From NCBI GenBank assembly GCA_017522515.1, contig JAFWZH010000035.1, positions 9,887 through 73,886 on the forward strand: 64,000 bases of DNA. Direction: 5' to 3'. A model generated the notes under the pieces. The model did no database searches. It had not been told where the DNA came from and saw only the letters and a program-made list of their open reading frames with translations. The DNA is from Clostridia bacterium (GTDB lineage Bacteria; Bacillota_A; Clostridia; UBA1212; UBA1255). Of this stretch, positions 1-7,813 are shown piece after piece; position 1 is the stretch's first letter; each line of letters begins with the position of its first letter. The position numbers and the translations under genes are program-made.

Positions 1-216
1 AAGTCTTTCTACTGCTCCGCTTCCCGACAAAAGGTGCTCCATATCAACACTATGATGTTTACCGCAAACACAATCAAAAGAATAACCGGGCATTTCCTCT
101 ATTCCCATATCCAAAATCTTATGGGCATTAGCACAAAATTCTTCTGTTAAGAGTTCGGGTTTTACCGGAATTGACTTTTGCCATTCTAAAACTACCTTTT
201 CTTGCTTATCACTCAT
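1..216 (-). CDS. sn-glycerol-1-phosphate dehydrogenase-like protein (partial, N-terminus)
   Basis: The first 72 codons of a minus-strand gene run off the left edge of the window. The translation begins MSDKQEKVVLEW and contains DCVCGKHHSVD followed by a stretch ending SGSGAVERL. This resembles the N-terminus of EgsA/AraM-type glycerol-1-phosphate dehydrogenases, in which a C-x-C-G-x-x-H segment precedes the start of the Rossmann-like nucleotide domain. In Firmicutes that family reduces dihydroxyacetone phosphate to G1P. Only this short segment is visible, so the NAD-binding and metal-binding residues cannot be checked. Another member of the iron-containing alcohol dehydrogenase superfamily remains possible. 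Confidence 0.5.
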   Translation of the reverse strand, partial: MSDKQEKVVLEWQKSIPVKPELLTEEFCANAHKILDMGIEEMPGYSFDCVCGKHHSVDMEHLLSGSGAVERL

Positions 217-313
217 ATTAATTTATCCTTTTTATATTTTTATTTAACTTAGTCAAAGCTACATTATTATAATGCAATATTACAAATAAAAAAAGAGTTT
301 ATTTTATATAACT

Positions 314-349
314 AAAAAAAGCGAACTACAAATAAGTAGTCCGCTTTTT
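314..349 (-). terminator. Rho-independent terminator after tRNA-Pro
   Basis: Arms at 321-329 and 335-343 pair over 9 bp (one G-T) around a 5-nt loop. On the minus strand the stem is followed by a run of seven T. It lies directly 3' of the tRNA and would end that transcript. The plus strand also has a T-run after the stem, so it may act in both directions. Confidence 0.8.
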
Positions 350-350
350 G

Positions 351-428
351 TGGTCGGAGTGACCTGACTTGAACAGGCGACCTCTTGCACCCCAAGCAAG
401 CACTCTAGCCAAACTGAGCTACACCCCG
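351..428 (-). tRNA. tRNA-Pro (anticodon GGG)
   Basis: A cloverleaf can be folded by hand. The acceptor CGGGGTG pairs with CACTCCG (one G-T). The D-arm starts TAGCTCAG, the anticodon stem CTTGC/GCAAG holds the loop TTGGGGT, and the T-arm carries GTTCAAGTC. Loop position 34-36 reads GGG, giving proline. Discriminator A and CCA are encoded. It lies 30 nt after the upstream oxidoreductase gene on the same strand, so it may be processed from the tail of that transcript, and a terminator follows at once. Confidence 0.93.
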
Positions 429-458
429 AAAACGCTGTATACTATATCACATTTTTTT

Positions 459-1412
459 TCACTCGTCAAATATAATTTTATTAAGAATTTCTATTCCCTT
501 TACGGAAATCTCCTCGGTCACTACAGGACTTGTAATTAGGCCTGCATCTAGGCACTTCTTAATATGCTCCGCTTCATAAACAAGCTCATATTTACACGGA
601 AATTCAATAATTTCATCATCACTTCCCTCAATATGAAAAATTGCTTTGCGAGCCTTCCAATATTCAGGTATTTCTACCCATCCTTTTTCTCCGAAAATTC
701 TTGCAGTATTATCTAAAATCCCTTTGGTGCTGTTTTTAGCTGTAAACAGCACTCCGCTTTCCGTCGTACCCGACAAAATATATTGCCACGCTATTCCGTC
801 GGAAAACGTGCATCCTTCTCCGCTGATTTTTTTAATATCACCAAACAACCACAAAAGCAACTGGACAGCATATATTCCGCTGGAATAAAGGGGGCCGCCG
901 CCCAATACCGCATCAAACATCCATGAATTATAGGACGAAGAAAAAGAATGGCTCATATCTGCCATATATATTTTGCCGAGTTTGCCGTCTTCAATGCACT
1001 TCTTCACCTCAATAAGTGTAGGTAAAAACAACATTTTCTCGGCTTCCATCAAAAATAGCTTCTTTTCTCTTGCAATTTTAAAAAGCTCTTTTGTCTCATC
1101 GAGTTTCATTGTGCAAGGTTTTTCGCAAACAACATTTTTACCATGCTCAAGTGCTGCCTTTGCTTGGCAAAAATGCTCAGAATTTACAGACGAAATGTAA
1201 ACTATATTGATTTCAGGATCCTTTAATAATTCTTCGTGGCACCCGTAAGCCTTCGGAATGCCCCACTCTTTCGCCTTTTCCTCTGCTTTTTCTTTTGTGC
1301 GTGAAGATATCGCAACTATATTGCCTGCATTCATTTCGCGAACAGCCGCAATAAACCTTGGAGCTATAGAAGATGTACTTAATATTCCATAATTTAAATT
1401 GCCCAAAATCAA
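459..1412 (-). CDS. Gfo/Idh/MocA-family NAD(P)-dependent oxidoreductase
   Basis: This 317-residue protein has the two-part layout of Gfo/Idh/MocA dehydrogenases: an N-terminal Rossmann domain (about 6-120) and a C-terminal alpha/beta domain. The family's signature EKP is at 97-99 (VVCEKPC), and a glycine-rich GGGPLYSSG segment follows at about 170. The nucleotide loop reads YGILSTSSIA, as in the dihydrodiol dehydrogenase-like branch. The substrate cannot be named. Members oxidise or reduce sugars, inositols or diols. The start is not ATG. TTG at 1412 opens the frame, but TTG at 1406 has the better spacing (8 nt) from AGTAGG. It follows thiI by 40 nt on the same strand and is probably the last protein gene of that operon. 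Confidence 0.85.
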   Translation of the reverse strand: MILGNLNYGILSTSSIAPRFIAAVREMNAGNIVAISSRTKEKAEEKAKEWGIPKAYGCHEELLKDPEINIVYISSVNSEHFCQAKAALEHGKNVVCEKPCTMKLDETKELFKIAREKKLFLMEAEKMLFLPTLIEVKKCIEDGKLGKIYMADMSHSFSSSYNSWMFDAVLGGGPLYSSGIYAVQLLLWLFGDIKKISGEGCTFSDGIAWQYILSGTTESGVLFTAKNSTKGILDNTARIFGEKGWVEIPEYWKARKAIFHIEGSDDEIIEFPCKYELVYEAEHIKKCLDAGLITSPVVTEEISVKGIEILNKIIFDE

Positions 1413-1452
1413 TACCTACTCTCAATGTAAAAATTGCAAAAAATTTACATTT

Positions 1453-2628
1453 TCAGCAATATATAGTCTCAATTCCTTCAAATGCCTCATTTTCCATCGC
1501 AAGGAAGTCTGCCTTTTTCTCTTCTTCAAGAATCTCAGACAAAGATGGTCTTGTCTTAGGGTGCTTAGGTGTAAACACTGTGCAGCAATCTTCATAAGGC
1601 AAAATACTCGTCTCAAATGTTCCGATTTTGCGCGCAATGGCAACAACTTCCATTTTATCCATTCCGATTAGCGGTCTGAAAATAGGCATATCAGCCGCAC
1701 TGTCTGTACAATAAAGTGCTTGCATGGTTTGACTTGCCACCTGTCCTACACTCTCTCCTGTTATCAAAGCAGAACAGCCGCTTTTTCTGGCAACTCTTTC
1801 TGCAATTCTCATCATACTTCGTCTCATAATTACTGTAGAGAGCTCTTCTCGGCACTTTTCGTCAATAGCCAACTGAATATCTGTAAAAGGTACTACAAAA
1901 ACTTTTACTCCGCCGCAATATCTGCCTACAATTTTAGCAAGCTCCAAAACTTTATCTTTAGCTCTTTCGCTTGTGTACGGATAGCTGTAAAAATGTACGG
2001 CACAAAGGCTTACACCTCTTTTAGCAATCATATATCCTGCAACCGGGCTGTCGATTCCTCCTGAAATAAGCAAACATCCCTTGCCGTTAGAACCTGTCGG
2101 CATGCCTCCGGGCGCCTCGATAATTTCCGTATAAATATATGTGTTTTCACGTACCTCAATATACAAAATAAAATCAGGATTATTCACATCTACTTTGAGT
2201 TTGCCGGCAAAAGCCTCCAGCAAGTCGCCCCCGATTTCCGCAGAGATTTCCGGAGATTTCATAGGAAAAGTTTTTAAGCCTCTTTTTGTTTCTATCTTAA
2301 AGGTATATTTTTCTTTGCCTGTTTGCATCGCTTTTGCGGCAACCTCTTTTGCCAACGACGAAATATTTTCATATTCTGATGTAGTTATGTATGCAGGGCT
2401 GATTGAAACAAGTCCAAAAACACCGGAAAGCATTTCCATGGCCTTATCAAATTGAAAATCTTCGCTCTCAGGCTCCACAAAATATCTTGACTGTGACCAT
2501 CTTACCTTACATGGTCCGCAATCCGAGAGTGCCGCTTTCATATTTCTTGCCAATCTTTGCTCAAATGTGCAACGATTCAGTCCTTTTAATGCTATTTCTC
2601 CGATTCTTGCTAAAATAACTCTGTCCAT
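1453..2628 (-). CDS. thiI: tRNA 4-thiouridine sulfurtransferase ThiI
   Basis: ThiI activates U8 of tRNA by adenylation and inserts sulfur to make 4-thiouridine. It also feeds sulfur to thiazole synthesis in some bacteria. The 391-residue protein has an N-terminal ferredoxin-like part, a THUMP RNA-binding domain (about 60-170) and a PP-loop ATPase domain with SGGIDSP at 189-195. A Cys pair at 348-349 (YEDCC) matches the position of the conserved PP-loop domain cysteine. There is no C-terminal rhodanese domain, as is usual in Firmicutes, so sulfur must arrive from a partner cysteine desulfurase. That partner is the immediately preceding gene, fused to TrmD. Its TAA is separated from this ATG by one base, which implies translational coupling. 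Confidence 0.95.
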   Translation of the reverse strand: MDRVILARIGEIALKGLNRCTFEQRLARNMKAALSDCGPCKVRWSQSRYFVEPESEDFQFDKAMEMLSGVFGLVSISPAYITTSEYENISSLAKEVAAKAMQTGKEKYTFKIETKRGLKTFPMKSPEISAEIGGDLLEAFAGKLKVDVNNPDFILYIEVRENTYIYTEIIEAPGGMPTGSNGKGCLLISGGIDSPVAGYMIAKRGVSLCAVHFYSYPYTSERAKDKVLELAKIVGRYCGGVKVFVVPFTDIQLAIDEKCREELSTVIMRRSMMRIAERVARKSGCSALITGESVGQVASQTMQALYCTDSAADMPIFRPLIGMDKMEVVAIARKIGTFETSILPYEDCCTVFTPKHPKTRPSLSEILEEEKKADFLAMENEAFEGIETIYC

Positions 2629-2629
2629 T

Positions 2630-4486
2630 TTATTTTCTTCCTTTTCTTCTACCGTACAGTTTTTTTACTTCTGCACATATTACTCTTGCTGCGTAATCAG
2701 CCTGTTCCTTTGTGTTTTGATACGTAAAACTTATTCTTATTGCACCGTCAATTATATTATTGTTATATCCCATCGCTGTAAGCGTAGGACTTCTGTCCTT
2801 TTTATGAGATGAACAAGCAGAGCCTACGGAAACATACACACCTTTTTGCTCTACACTATGCTGTATAACTTCTGCTCTTAAGCTGGGAAATGACACACTC
2901 AATACATAAGGGCATCCTTCCTCGTTGGAAATAATATTGCTGGATCTGATTTCTTCTGTAATTATTTCCCTGAATATTTTGTTGAGTTCTTTCACATGCT
3001 TATTATGCTCTTCTAATTTACCGCATGCTTCTTTGGCAATTTTGGCAAATCCTGCTATTCCGGGCAAGTTTTCAGTACCGGAACGCAAAGCTTTTTCCTG
3101 TCCGCCTCCGCAAAGCAGCGGCGCAATGCGTATTCCGTCTTTAACATACAAAAAGCCTACACCTCTCGGCCCATGTATTTTATGGGCACTGACGCTGAGC
3201 ATATCCACTCCCATTAATTTGGCAGAAACAGGCAATTTACCATAGCTCTGCACGCAATCAGAGTGCACTGCAATATTTGGATTGACTGCCTTTGCTATTG
3301 ACGATATCTCTTTTATGGGCTGTATTGTGCCTGTTTCGCTATTTACATGCATTACAGAAACAATTGCAGTGTCCGGCGTCAATGCAGACCTAAGTTTATC
3401 CATATCTACAATACCTTTATTATCTACGGTCAAAAGCTCCACTTGATATCCGTTTTTGCTCAAAAAAGCGGCAGTTTCAGATACGGAAGGATGTTCCGTC
3501 GATGAAATTAATACTTTTTTACCAGCTCTGGGATTTGCTTCTAAATATCCCCTTAAAGCCCAGTTATTGCTTTCTGTGGCACATGCTGTAAAATAAATTT
3601 CTCTTTCTGATGCACCGATTGTTTCGGCTATAATTTTTCTTGCTGATGTCAGCTTGCGCTCTGCTTCTAATCCCATATGGTGAAGCGACGATGGATTTCC
3701 GTAAAGAAACTTTACTGTGCGGCACATTTCTTCCGTTACGCCATCGTCTTGCCTTGTAGTGGCACTATTGTCAAAATAATATGTCTGACTGTTCAGCTTT
3801 TGTTCTTCATATATTTCATAAAGGTCAGGGCGCTTACGCTTTGTGCGTTCTTCTGCCGTTTTGACCTGCCATTTTTCTATTTCGTCATGTTTGCCCGAAA
3901 GTAATATTTCGGGAATCTTTTTACCTTCTATCTCCGCCGGGCGTGTATATTGCGGATATTCTAAAAGAAGTCCCGAGTGCGATTCTTTTTCTGCCGAACC
4001 TTCGGCTAATACCCCCGGTATTAATCTTGCAATACAGTCAGCTATTGCCATTGCCGGTATTTCCCCGCCTGTAAGTACAAAATCTCCCAGCGAAACTTCT
4101 TCGTCTATAAACTCTTCCAACACTCTCTCGTCCACACCTTCATAATGTCCGCAGAGTATCATTAAATTTTCTTTTTGCACAAGTTCCTGTGCTTTTTTTT
4201 GATTAAATGGTTTGCCTTGCGGCGATACGTAAATTATATATGGTTTATCTCCTGCAGATACACTGCGAATACAGTCCGCAATAGGTTGATACGCCATAAC
4301 GAGGCCGGGACCTCCGCTATACGGATAATCGTCTACCTTGCCTTGTTTATTCGTAGTATATTGTCTAATTTGATGGCAGTTGAGCTCCAGAAGGCCTTTT
4401 GAAACTGCTCTTGCTATTATACTTTCTTGAAACGCCGCATTCACCATATTGGGAAAAAGCGTTAAAATATCAATTTTTTTAGTCAC
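2630..4486 (-). CDS. trmD: Fusion of tRNA (m1G37) methyltransferase TrmD with an IscS/NifS-type cysteine desulfurase
   Basis: One 618-codon frame encodes two complete enzymes. Residues 1-228 are TrmD, which methylates N1 of G37 in tRNA to prevent frameshifting. They carry the knot motifs LCGHYEGVDER (111-121) and VLTGGEIPA (137-145). Residues 235-618 are a class V PLP-dependent cysteine desulfurase: YFDNSATT at 237-244, PLP lysine K436 in SAHKIHGPRG, and catalytic Cys558 in VGSACSS. The junction (EEQKLNSQTYYFDN) contains no Met, and no alternative start restores a separate desulfurase. The gene overlaps rimM by 8 nt and abuts thiI. In Bacillus a stand-alone desulfurase (NifZ) next to ThiI supplies sulfur for s4U, so this half is inferred to do the same. 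rplS, the usual trmD neighbour, is absent. A base-call error fusing two genes is the main alternative. Confidence 0.93.
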   Translation of the reverse strand: MTKKIDILTLFPNMVNAAFQESIIARAVSKGLLELNCHQIRQYTTNKQGKVDDYPYSGGPGLVMAYQPIADCIRSVSAGDKPYIIYVSPQGKPFNQKKAQELVQKENLMILCGHYEGVDERVLEEFIDEEVSLGDFVLTGGEIPAMAIADCIARLIPGVLAEGSAEKESHSGLLLEYPQYTRPAEIEGKKIPEILLSGKHDEIEKWQVKTAEERTKRKRPDLYEIYEEQKLNSQTYYFDNSATTRQDDGVTEEMCRTVKFLYGNPSSLHHMGLEAERKLTSARKIIAETIGASEREIYFTACATESNNWALRGYLEANPRAGKKVLISSTEHPSVSETAAFLSKNGYQVELLTVDNKGIVDMDKLRSALTPDTAIVSVMHVNSETGTIQPIKEISSIAKAVNPNIAVHSDCVQSYGKLPVSAKLMGVDMLSVSAHKIHGPRGVGFLYVKDGIRIAPLLCGGGQEKALRSGTENLPGIAGFAKIAKEACGKLEEHNKHVKELNKIFREIITEEIRSSNIISNEEGCPYVLSVSFPSLRAEVIQHSVEQKGVYVSVGSACSSHKKDRSPTLTAMGYNNNIIDGAIRISFTYQNTKEQADYAARVICAEVKKLYGRRKGRK

Positions 4487-5054
4487 AGTCCTCTTCGCCT
4501 TCTCCGCTTGTTTCGTAAACTTCTCTTAATCCCGGCAAAAGAGATACTATAATTTCGCCTTTTTCTACGTCAACAGCCTTGATAACGTCGCCAATTGCCG
4601 GTAACCAAATAGATTTGCTTTTTTGATTATTGTTAGGTGTCACTTCATAGATATCGTTAGCACCTGTAGATTGAACATCAGTAAGTGTACCGAGAACTTC
4701 GCCGCTTTCTGTCTTTACGACGCAACCTACCAAATCACCGATGAAATACGAGTCTTTTGGTAATTTAACAGCTTTTTCTCTTGGTATCTCCAAAAACATT
4801 CCACGGAACTGCTCTGCTTTATCTCTATCGTCTATGCCATATAACTTTAAAAGCACAACATTTCCTGCAGGTGTTGCGGATAAAACTTTATATGTAGTGC
4901 CCTGTGCACCTTTCCGTATGCCCCTTTTAGGAACAACATCCACCTCTGTAAGAGAACAAAAGCGAATGGGATTATCGGTCAAAGGCAACACCTTAAGTGC
5001 GCCCTTGACACCATGAACACTAACAATTTCACCGATTCTTATTCTTTCCAGCAA
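4479..5054 (-). CDS. rimM: 16S rRNA processing protein RimM
   Basis: RimM is a 30S maturation factor that binds S19 and assists processing of the 16S 3' domain. The 191-residue product has the N-terminal RimM barrel starting IRIGEIVSVHGVKGALKV and a C-terminal PRC-barrel-like domain (about 100-180) containing YFIGDLVGC and WLPAIGDVI. Length is slightly above the usual 170 because of an acidic tail. Its end overlaps the trmD fusion by 8 nt, and khpA ends 20 nt upstream, so it lies inside the ylxM-thiI operon. Confidence 0.95.
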   Translation of the reverse strand: MLERIRIGEIVSVHGVKGALKVLPLTDNPIRFCSLTEVDVVPKRGIRKGAQGTTYKVLSATPAGNVVLLKLYGIDDRDKAEQFRGMFLEIPREKAVKLPKDSYFIGDLVGCVVKTESGEVLGTLTDVQSTGANDIYEVTPNNNQKSKSIWLPAIGDVIKAVDVEKGEIIVSLLPGLREVYETSGEGEEDCD

Positions 5055-5074
5055 AATTCAATGCCCTCCCGATA

Positions 5075-5302
5075 TTAAACAATATCAACAAAAACCATTT
5101 TAGGCATGTTGCGAGATGCTGCCTTCGTTACTGTGCGGAGTGATTTTGCAATCTTTCCTTCTCTGCCGATAACTTGGCCCTTATCCTCTTCTGCAACTGT
5201 AACCTTGTACGTAATACTCTTTTCTGATTCTTCTTCCTCAACAACAACCTGCTCAGGATGGTCAACCAGCTGACGTACTACGATTTCCAAGAAATCTTTC
5301 AT
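5075..5302 (-). CDS. khpA: KH-domain RNA-binding protein KhpA (YlqC family)
   Basis: A 75-residue single KH domain with the GxxG loop as GREG in VIGREGKIAKSLRT. KhpA proteins bind RNA and, with KhpB/Jag, affect cell length and division in Gram-positive bacteria. Its place between rpsP and rimM is the standard Firmicutes arrangement. Here it is 26 nt after rpsP and 20 nt before rimM, consistent with one transcript. Confidence 0.93.
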   Translation of the reverse strand: MKDFLEIVVRQLVDHPEQVVVEEEESEKSITYKVTVAEEDKGQVIGREGKIAKSLRTVTKAASRNMPKMVFVDIV

Positions 5303-5328
5303 TGTAATGCTCCATTCTTCCGTTTATA

Positions 5329-5568
5329 TTATGCTTCCTGTGCTTTCTTAAGCAAAGCTTTAACGGTATCTGTAGGCTGTGCGCCGTTTTTAATCCAGTA
5401 ATTTGCACGCTCAACATCAATTTTGATTTCAGCGGGATCTACCAAGGGATTGTATGTTCCGATTTCTTCAATGAATCTGCCATCTCTTGCATATTTAGAT
5501 TCTGCAACTACTACTCTGTAAAAAGGTGCTTTCTTTGCTCCGATTCTTCTGAGTCTGATTTTTACCAT
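5329..5568 (-). CDS. rpsP: 30S ribosomal protein S16
   Basis: 79 residues with the S16 opening [24 protein letters not shown] and the conserved IGTYNP segment. Length matches the short Gram-positive form. A clear ribosome binding site (GGAGGTGAAAG) sits just before the ATG. It is the third gene of the operon, 46 nt after ffh. Confidence 0.98.
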   Translation of the reverse strand: MVKIRLRRIGAKKAPFYRVVVAESKYARDGRFIEEIGTYNPLVDPAEIKIDVERANYWIKNGAQPTDTVKALLKKAQEA

Positions 5569-5614
5569 TTTCTTTCACCTCCGGTAATTTCTACATTAAT
5601 TTCTAAATCTATAT

Positions 5615-6961
5615 TCACATAAAAATATTTGGCATTTTGCCGCCTAACATTTTTTTGCCAATACCTTTTTTGCCTTTGCCGCCAAGTTTTTTCATCATTA
5701 TGCGCATTTCTTCAAACTGCTTCATGAGTTTATTTACATCCTGAACAGTTGTGCCGCTTCCCGCCGCGATTCGTTTTCTGCGACTGGCGTTCAATATATC
5801 AGGATTTCTTTTTTCTTTCTTAGTCATCGACCTTATGATTGCCTCTACTTTTACAAGTTGTCGCTCATCAATATCTTCTTCTTTTATCTGACCTGCCCCC
5901 GGGAGAAGCTTAAGCAAGCTCATTATTCCACCCATCTTCTTGATTTGCTGCAACTGATCCAAGAAATCGTCAAGGGTGAAAGTCTGTGTCATAATTTTCT
6001 TTTCAAGTTCTTCTGCCTGCTTCTCGTCATACATCTCTACCGCTTTATCAATAAGCGTAAGCACGTCACCCATGCCGAGAATTCTGTCTGCCATTCTTTT
6101 AGGATAGAATATCTCAAAGTCATTTATTTTCTCGCCGCTTGAAGCAAATTTTACCGGTTTTCCTGTTATCGCTCTTACGGAAAGGGCCGCACCGCCTCTT
6201 GTATCGCTGTCTAATTTAGAAAGTATAATTCCCGTAACATCAAGCTTCGCATTGAATGTTTCTGCTACGTTTGCAGCCTCTTGACCTGTCATTGCATCAA
6301 TTACAAGAAGTATCTCTGCAGGATTTACTTCGGCTTTTACCTCTGCCAATTCTTCCATAAGAGCCTCATCTATTTGAAGACGTCCTGCTGTATCTATAAT
6401 GACAACATCATGCATATTTCTGATTGCATATTTTATTGAATTCTTAGCTATTGTGGCCGCTTTAACATCAATGCCTTCTGCGAATACGGGAATGTCTATT
6501 TGTTTTCCCAAAACCTGCAACTGCTGAATAGCAGCAGGCCTGTATATATCGCAAGCTACCATAAGTGGCTTTCTGCCTTGCTTTCTTAAATGTGCAGCCA
6601 ATTTCGCCGAAGCAGTTGTCTTACCTGTTCCCTGCAGACCAACCATCATAATAACATTAGGCGGCGTTTTTGAAAGATCTAACTTGTAATCTTCTGCTCC
6701 CAAAAGCTCTGTTAGCTCATCATCAACAATTTTTACAATCTGTTGACCCGGAGATAAGCTTTCAAGGACCTCTTGACCTACGGCCTTTTCTGAAACTCTT
6801 GCAACAAAATCTTTTACAACCTTATAATTAACGTCTGCCTCTAAAAGTGCCAAGCGAATTTCACGCATAAACTCCTTAACATCTTTTTCTGTTACGCGCG
6901 TTTGTCCTTTTAATCTTTTTATTGTAGCTTGTAGCTTTGATGATAAGCTTTCAAATGCCAT
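5615..6961 (-). CDS. ffh: Signal recognition particle protein Ffh (SRP54)
   Basis: Ffh binds signal peptides and 4.5S/6S SRP RNA and delivers ribosomes to FtsY at the membrane. The 448 residues show the N-domain four-helix bundle (1-90), the G-domain with P-loop GLQGTGKTT (108-116), DTAGR near 190 and SKLDSDTRGG near 247, and the methionine-rich M-domain from about 325. The tail is rich in Gly, Lys and Met. It starts 13 nt after ylxM, whose product modulates SRP in streptococci. The SRP RNA gene itself is not seen in this window. Confidence 0.98.
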   Translation of the reverse strand: MAFESLSSKLQATIKRLKGQTRVTEKDVKEFMREIRLALLEADVNYKVVKDFVARVSEKAVGQEVLESLSPGQQIVKIVDDELTELLGAEDYKLDLSKTPPNVIMMVGLQGTGKTTASAKLAAHLRKQGRKPLMVACDIYRPAAIQQLQVLGKQIDIPVFAEGIDVKAATIAKNSIKYAIRNMHDVVIIDTAGRLQIDEALMEELAEVKAEVNPAEILLVIDAMTGQEAANVAETFNAKLDVTGIILSKLDSDTRGGAALSVRAITGKPVKFASSGEKINDFEIFYPKRMADRILGMGDVLTLIDKAVEMYDEKQAEELEKKIMTQTFTLDDFLDQLQQIKKMGGIMSLLKLLPGAGQIKEEDIDERQLVKVEAIIRSMTKKEKRNPDILNASRRKRIAAGSGTTVQDVNKLMKQFEEMRIMMKKLGGKGKKGIGKKMLGGKMPNIFM

Positions 6962-6974
6962 TGGTTTAACCTCT

Positions 6975-7334
6975 TTAAATCTTCGTAATAACGTTTACCA
7001 GATTCTTGTCAATCTGTTCTAACATATACAAGTTGCCTGAATGCAACTCGCTCCTGTCTATAAGCTGCAAATCTTCCTGTATATTTTTGAGATTTTTCTT
7101 TATCTCACAAAATCTCGCCATAAGTCCCAGCTTTTTCTCATAATCAGAAAGCACGGCACGTCCTCTTTTTATAAAATCGTGAACTCCCTGTCTACTGATG
7201 CCTATTTCATCTGCAATTTCGGACAAACTCAAATCATGATTAAAATGCATATCCATACACTTGTATTGACTGTCTGTCAACAGCTGACCGTAAAAATCCA
7301 ACAACATACTTATCTCGTAAATGTCCTCTGCCAT
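6975..7334 (-). CDS. ylxM: YlxM-family SRP-associated helix-turn-helix protein
   Basis: A 119-residue UPF0122 protein with a sigma-70 region 4-like helix-turn-helix (LSLSEIADEIGISRQGVHDFIKRG, near residues 35-57) and a coiled C-terminal half. In streptococci YlxM binds SRP RNA and tunes SRP assembly. It almost always precedes ffh, as here. It is the first gene of the operon, with a promoter about 100 nt upstream. Confidence 0.93.
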   Translation of the reverse strand: MAEDIYEISMLLDFYGQLLTDSQYKCMDMHFNHDLSLSEIADEIGISRQGVHDFIKRGRAVLSDYEKKLGLMARFCEIKKNLKNIQEDLQLIDRSELHSGNLYMLEQIDKNLVNVITKI

Positions 7335-7425
7335 GATATGCCTTTCTCCTACTTTTTACGCTTGCATTCTAAACATCTACCAAACACACTCCGCATAATC
7401 CGTGTAAAGCAAATGTTCTTTACAG

Positions 7426-7454
7426 AGAATACAACAAACCTCTCACGTTGTCAA
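7426..7454 (-). promoter_or_regulatory. Sigma-A promoter of the ylxM-ffh operon
   Basis: TTGACA (7449-7454) and TATTCT (7426-7431) are separated by exactly 17 nt on the minus strand, about 90 nt before the ylxM ATG. No other promoter of this quality is seen between this point and the next terminator. Confidence 0.75.
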
Positions 7455-7515
7455 CACATATTTTTACAAAAGTCAAAAAAATTTTCTCCTTCTCAAAATT
7501 CCCACATTGTCTTAT

Positions 7516-7731
7516 CTAACGTTCGTATAATTTTATTTATTTTTTGCACGAATATTAGCAAGCAAGTTTTATCTCCAGATGCTCCTCAACTTATCTGACA
7601 TTCGTATAATTTCACTCACTTTTTGCACGAATGTTATTAAGCACGAACCGGCTACGCCCGTCAGCCTCTATGGGCTCCTCAGCAACTTTATATATTCGTA
7701 TATTTTTTATCAAATTTTGCACGAATGTTAG
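7516..7731. repeat. Three copies of 43-bp palindromic repeat family A
   Basis: Copies lie at 7516-7558, 7595-7637 and about 7690-7731. Each has the form (C)TAACATTCGTATAA ... TTTTTGCACGAATGTTAG. The outer arms pair, and the inner ends differ (TATA on the left, GCAC on the right), so the element has a direction. These three are in the opposite orientation to the copies near 23.4 kb. Two are exactly 43 bp. They fill the non-coding stretch between the ylxM promoter and the his-operon terminator. I see no gene in it. Confidence 0.85.
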
Positions 7732-7752
7732 TAAAATCAAAAAATTGTCATT

Positions 7753-7783
7753 AAAAAACGTACCGGCTAAAAACCGATACGTT
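7753..7783 (-). terminator. Terminator of the his operon
   Basis: Arms 7757-7766 and 7774-7783 pair over 10 bp with one G-T. On the minus strand the stem runs into six T. It is about 30 nt after the stop of the lipoprotein gene that ends the his cluster. Confidence 0.85.
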
Positions 7784-7813
7784 ACAAAACACAAATATTC
7801 AAGTATCTCTTAA

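Noticed and set aside
3770..3830. trmD and the desulfurase as two adjacent genes with a missed start
   Set aside because: The frame is unbroken over the junction, there is no ATG, GTG or TTG near the expected desulfurase start, and the ATG in another frame reaches a stop after a few codons.
7516..7731. Family A repeats as a CRISPR array
   Set aside because: Copies are palindromic, imperfect, unevenly spaced and occur singly or in twos and threes. There are no unique spacers of constant length and no cas genes.
7612..7813. Small 60-codon frames on both strands in the intergenic region before the his terminator
   Set aside because: They run through palindromic repeats and the terminator stem and have no ribosome binding site.
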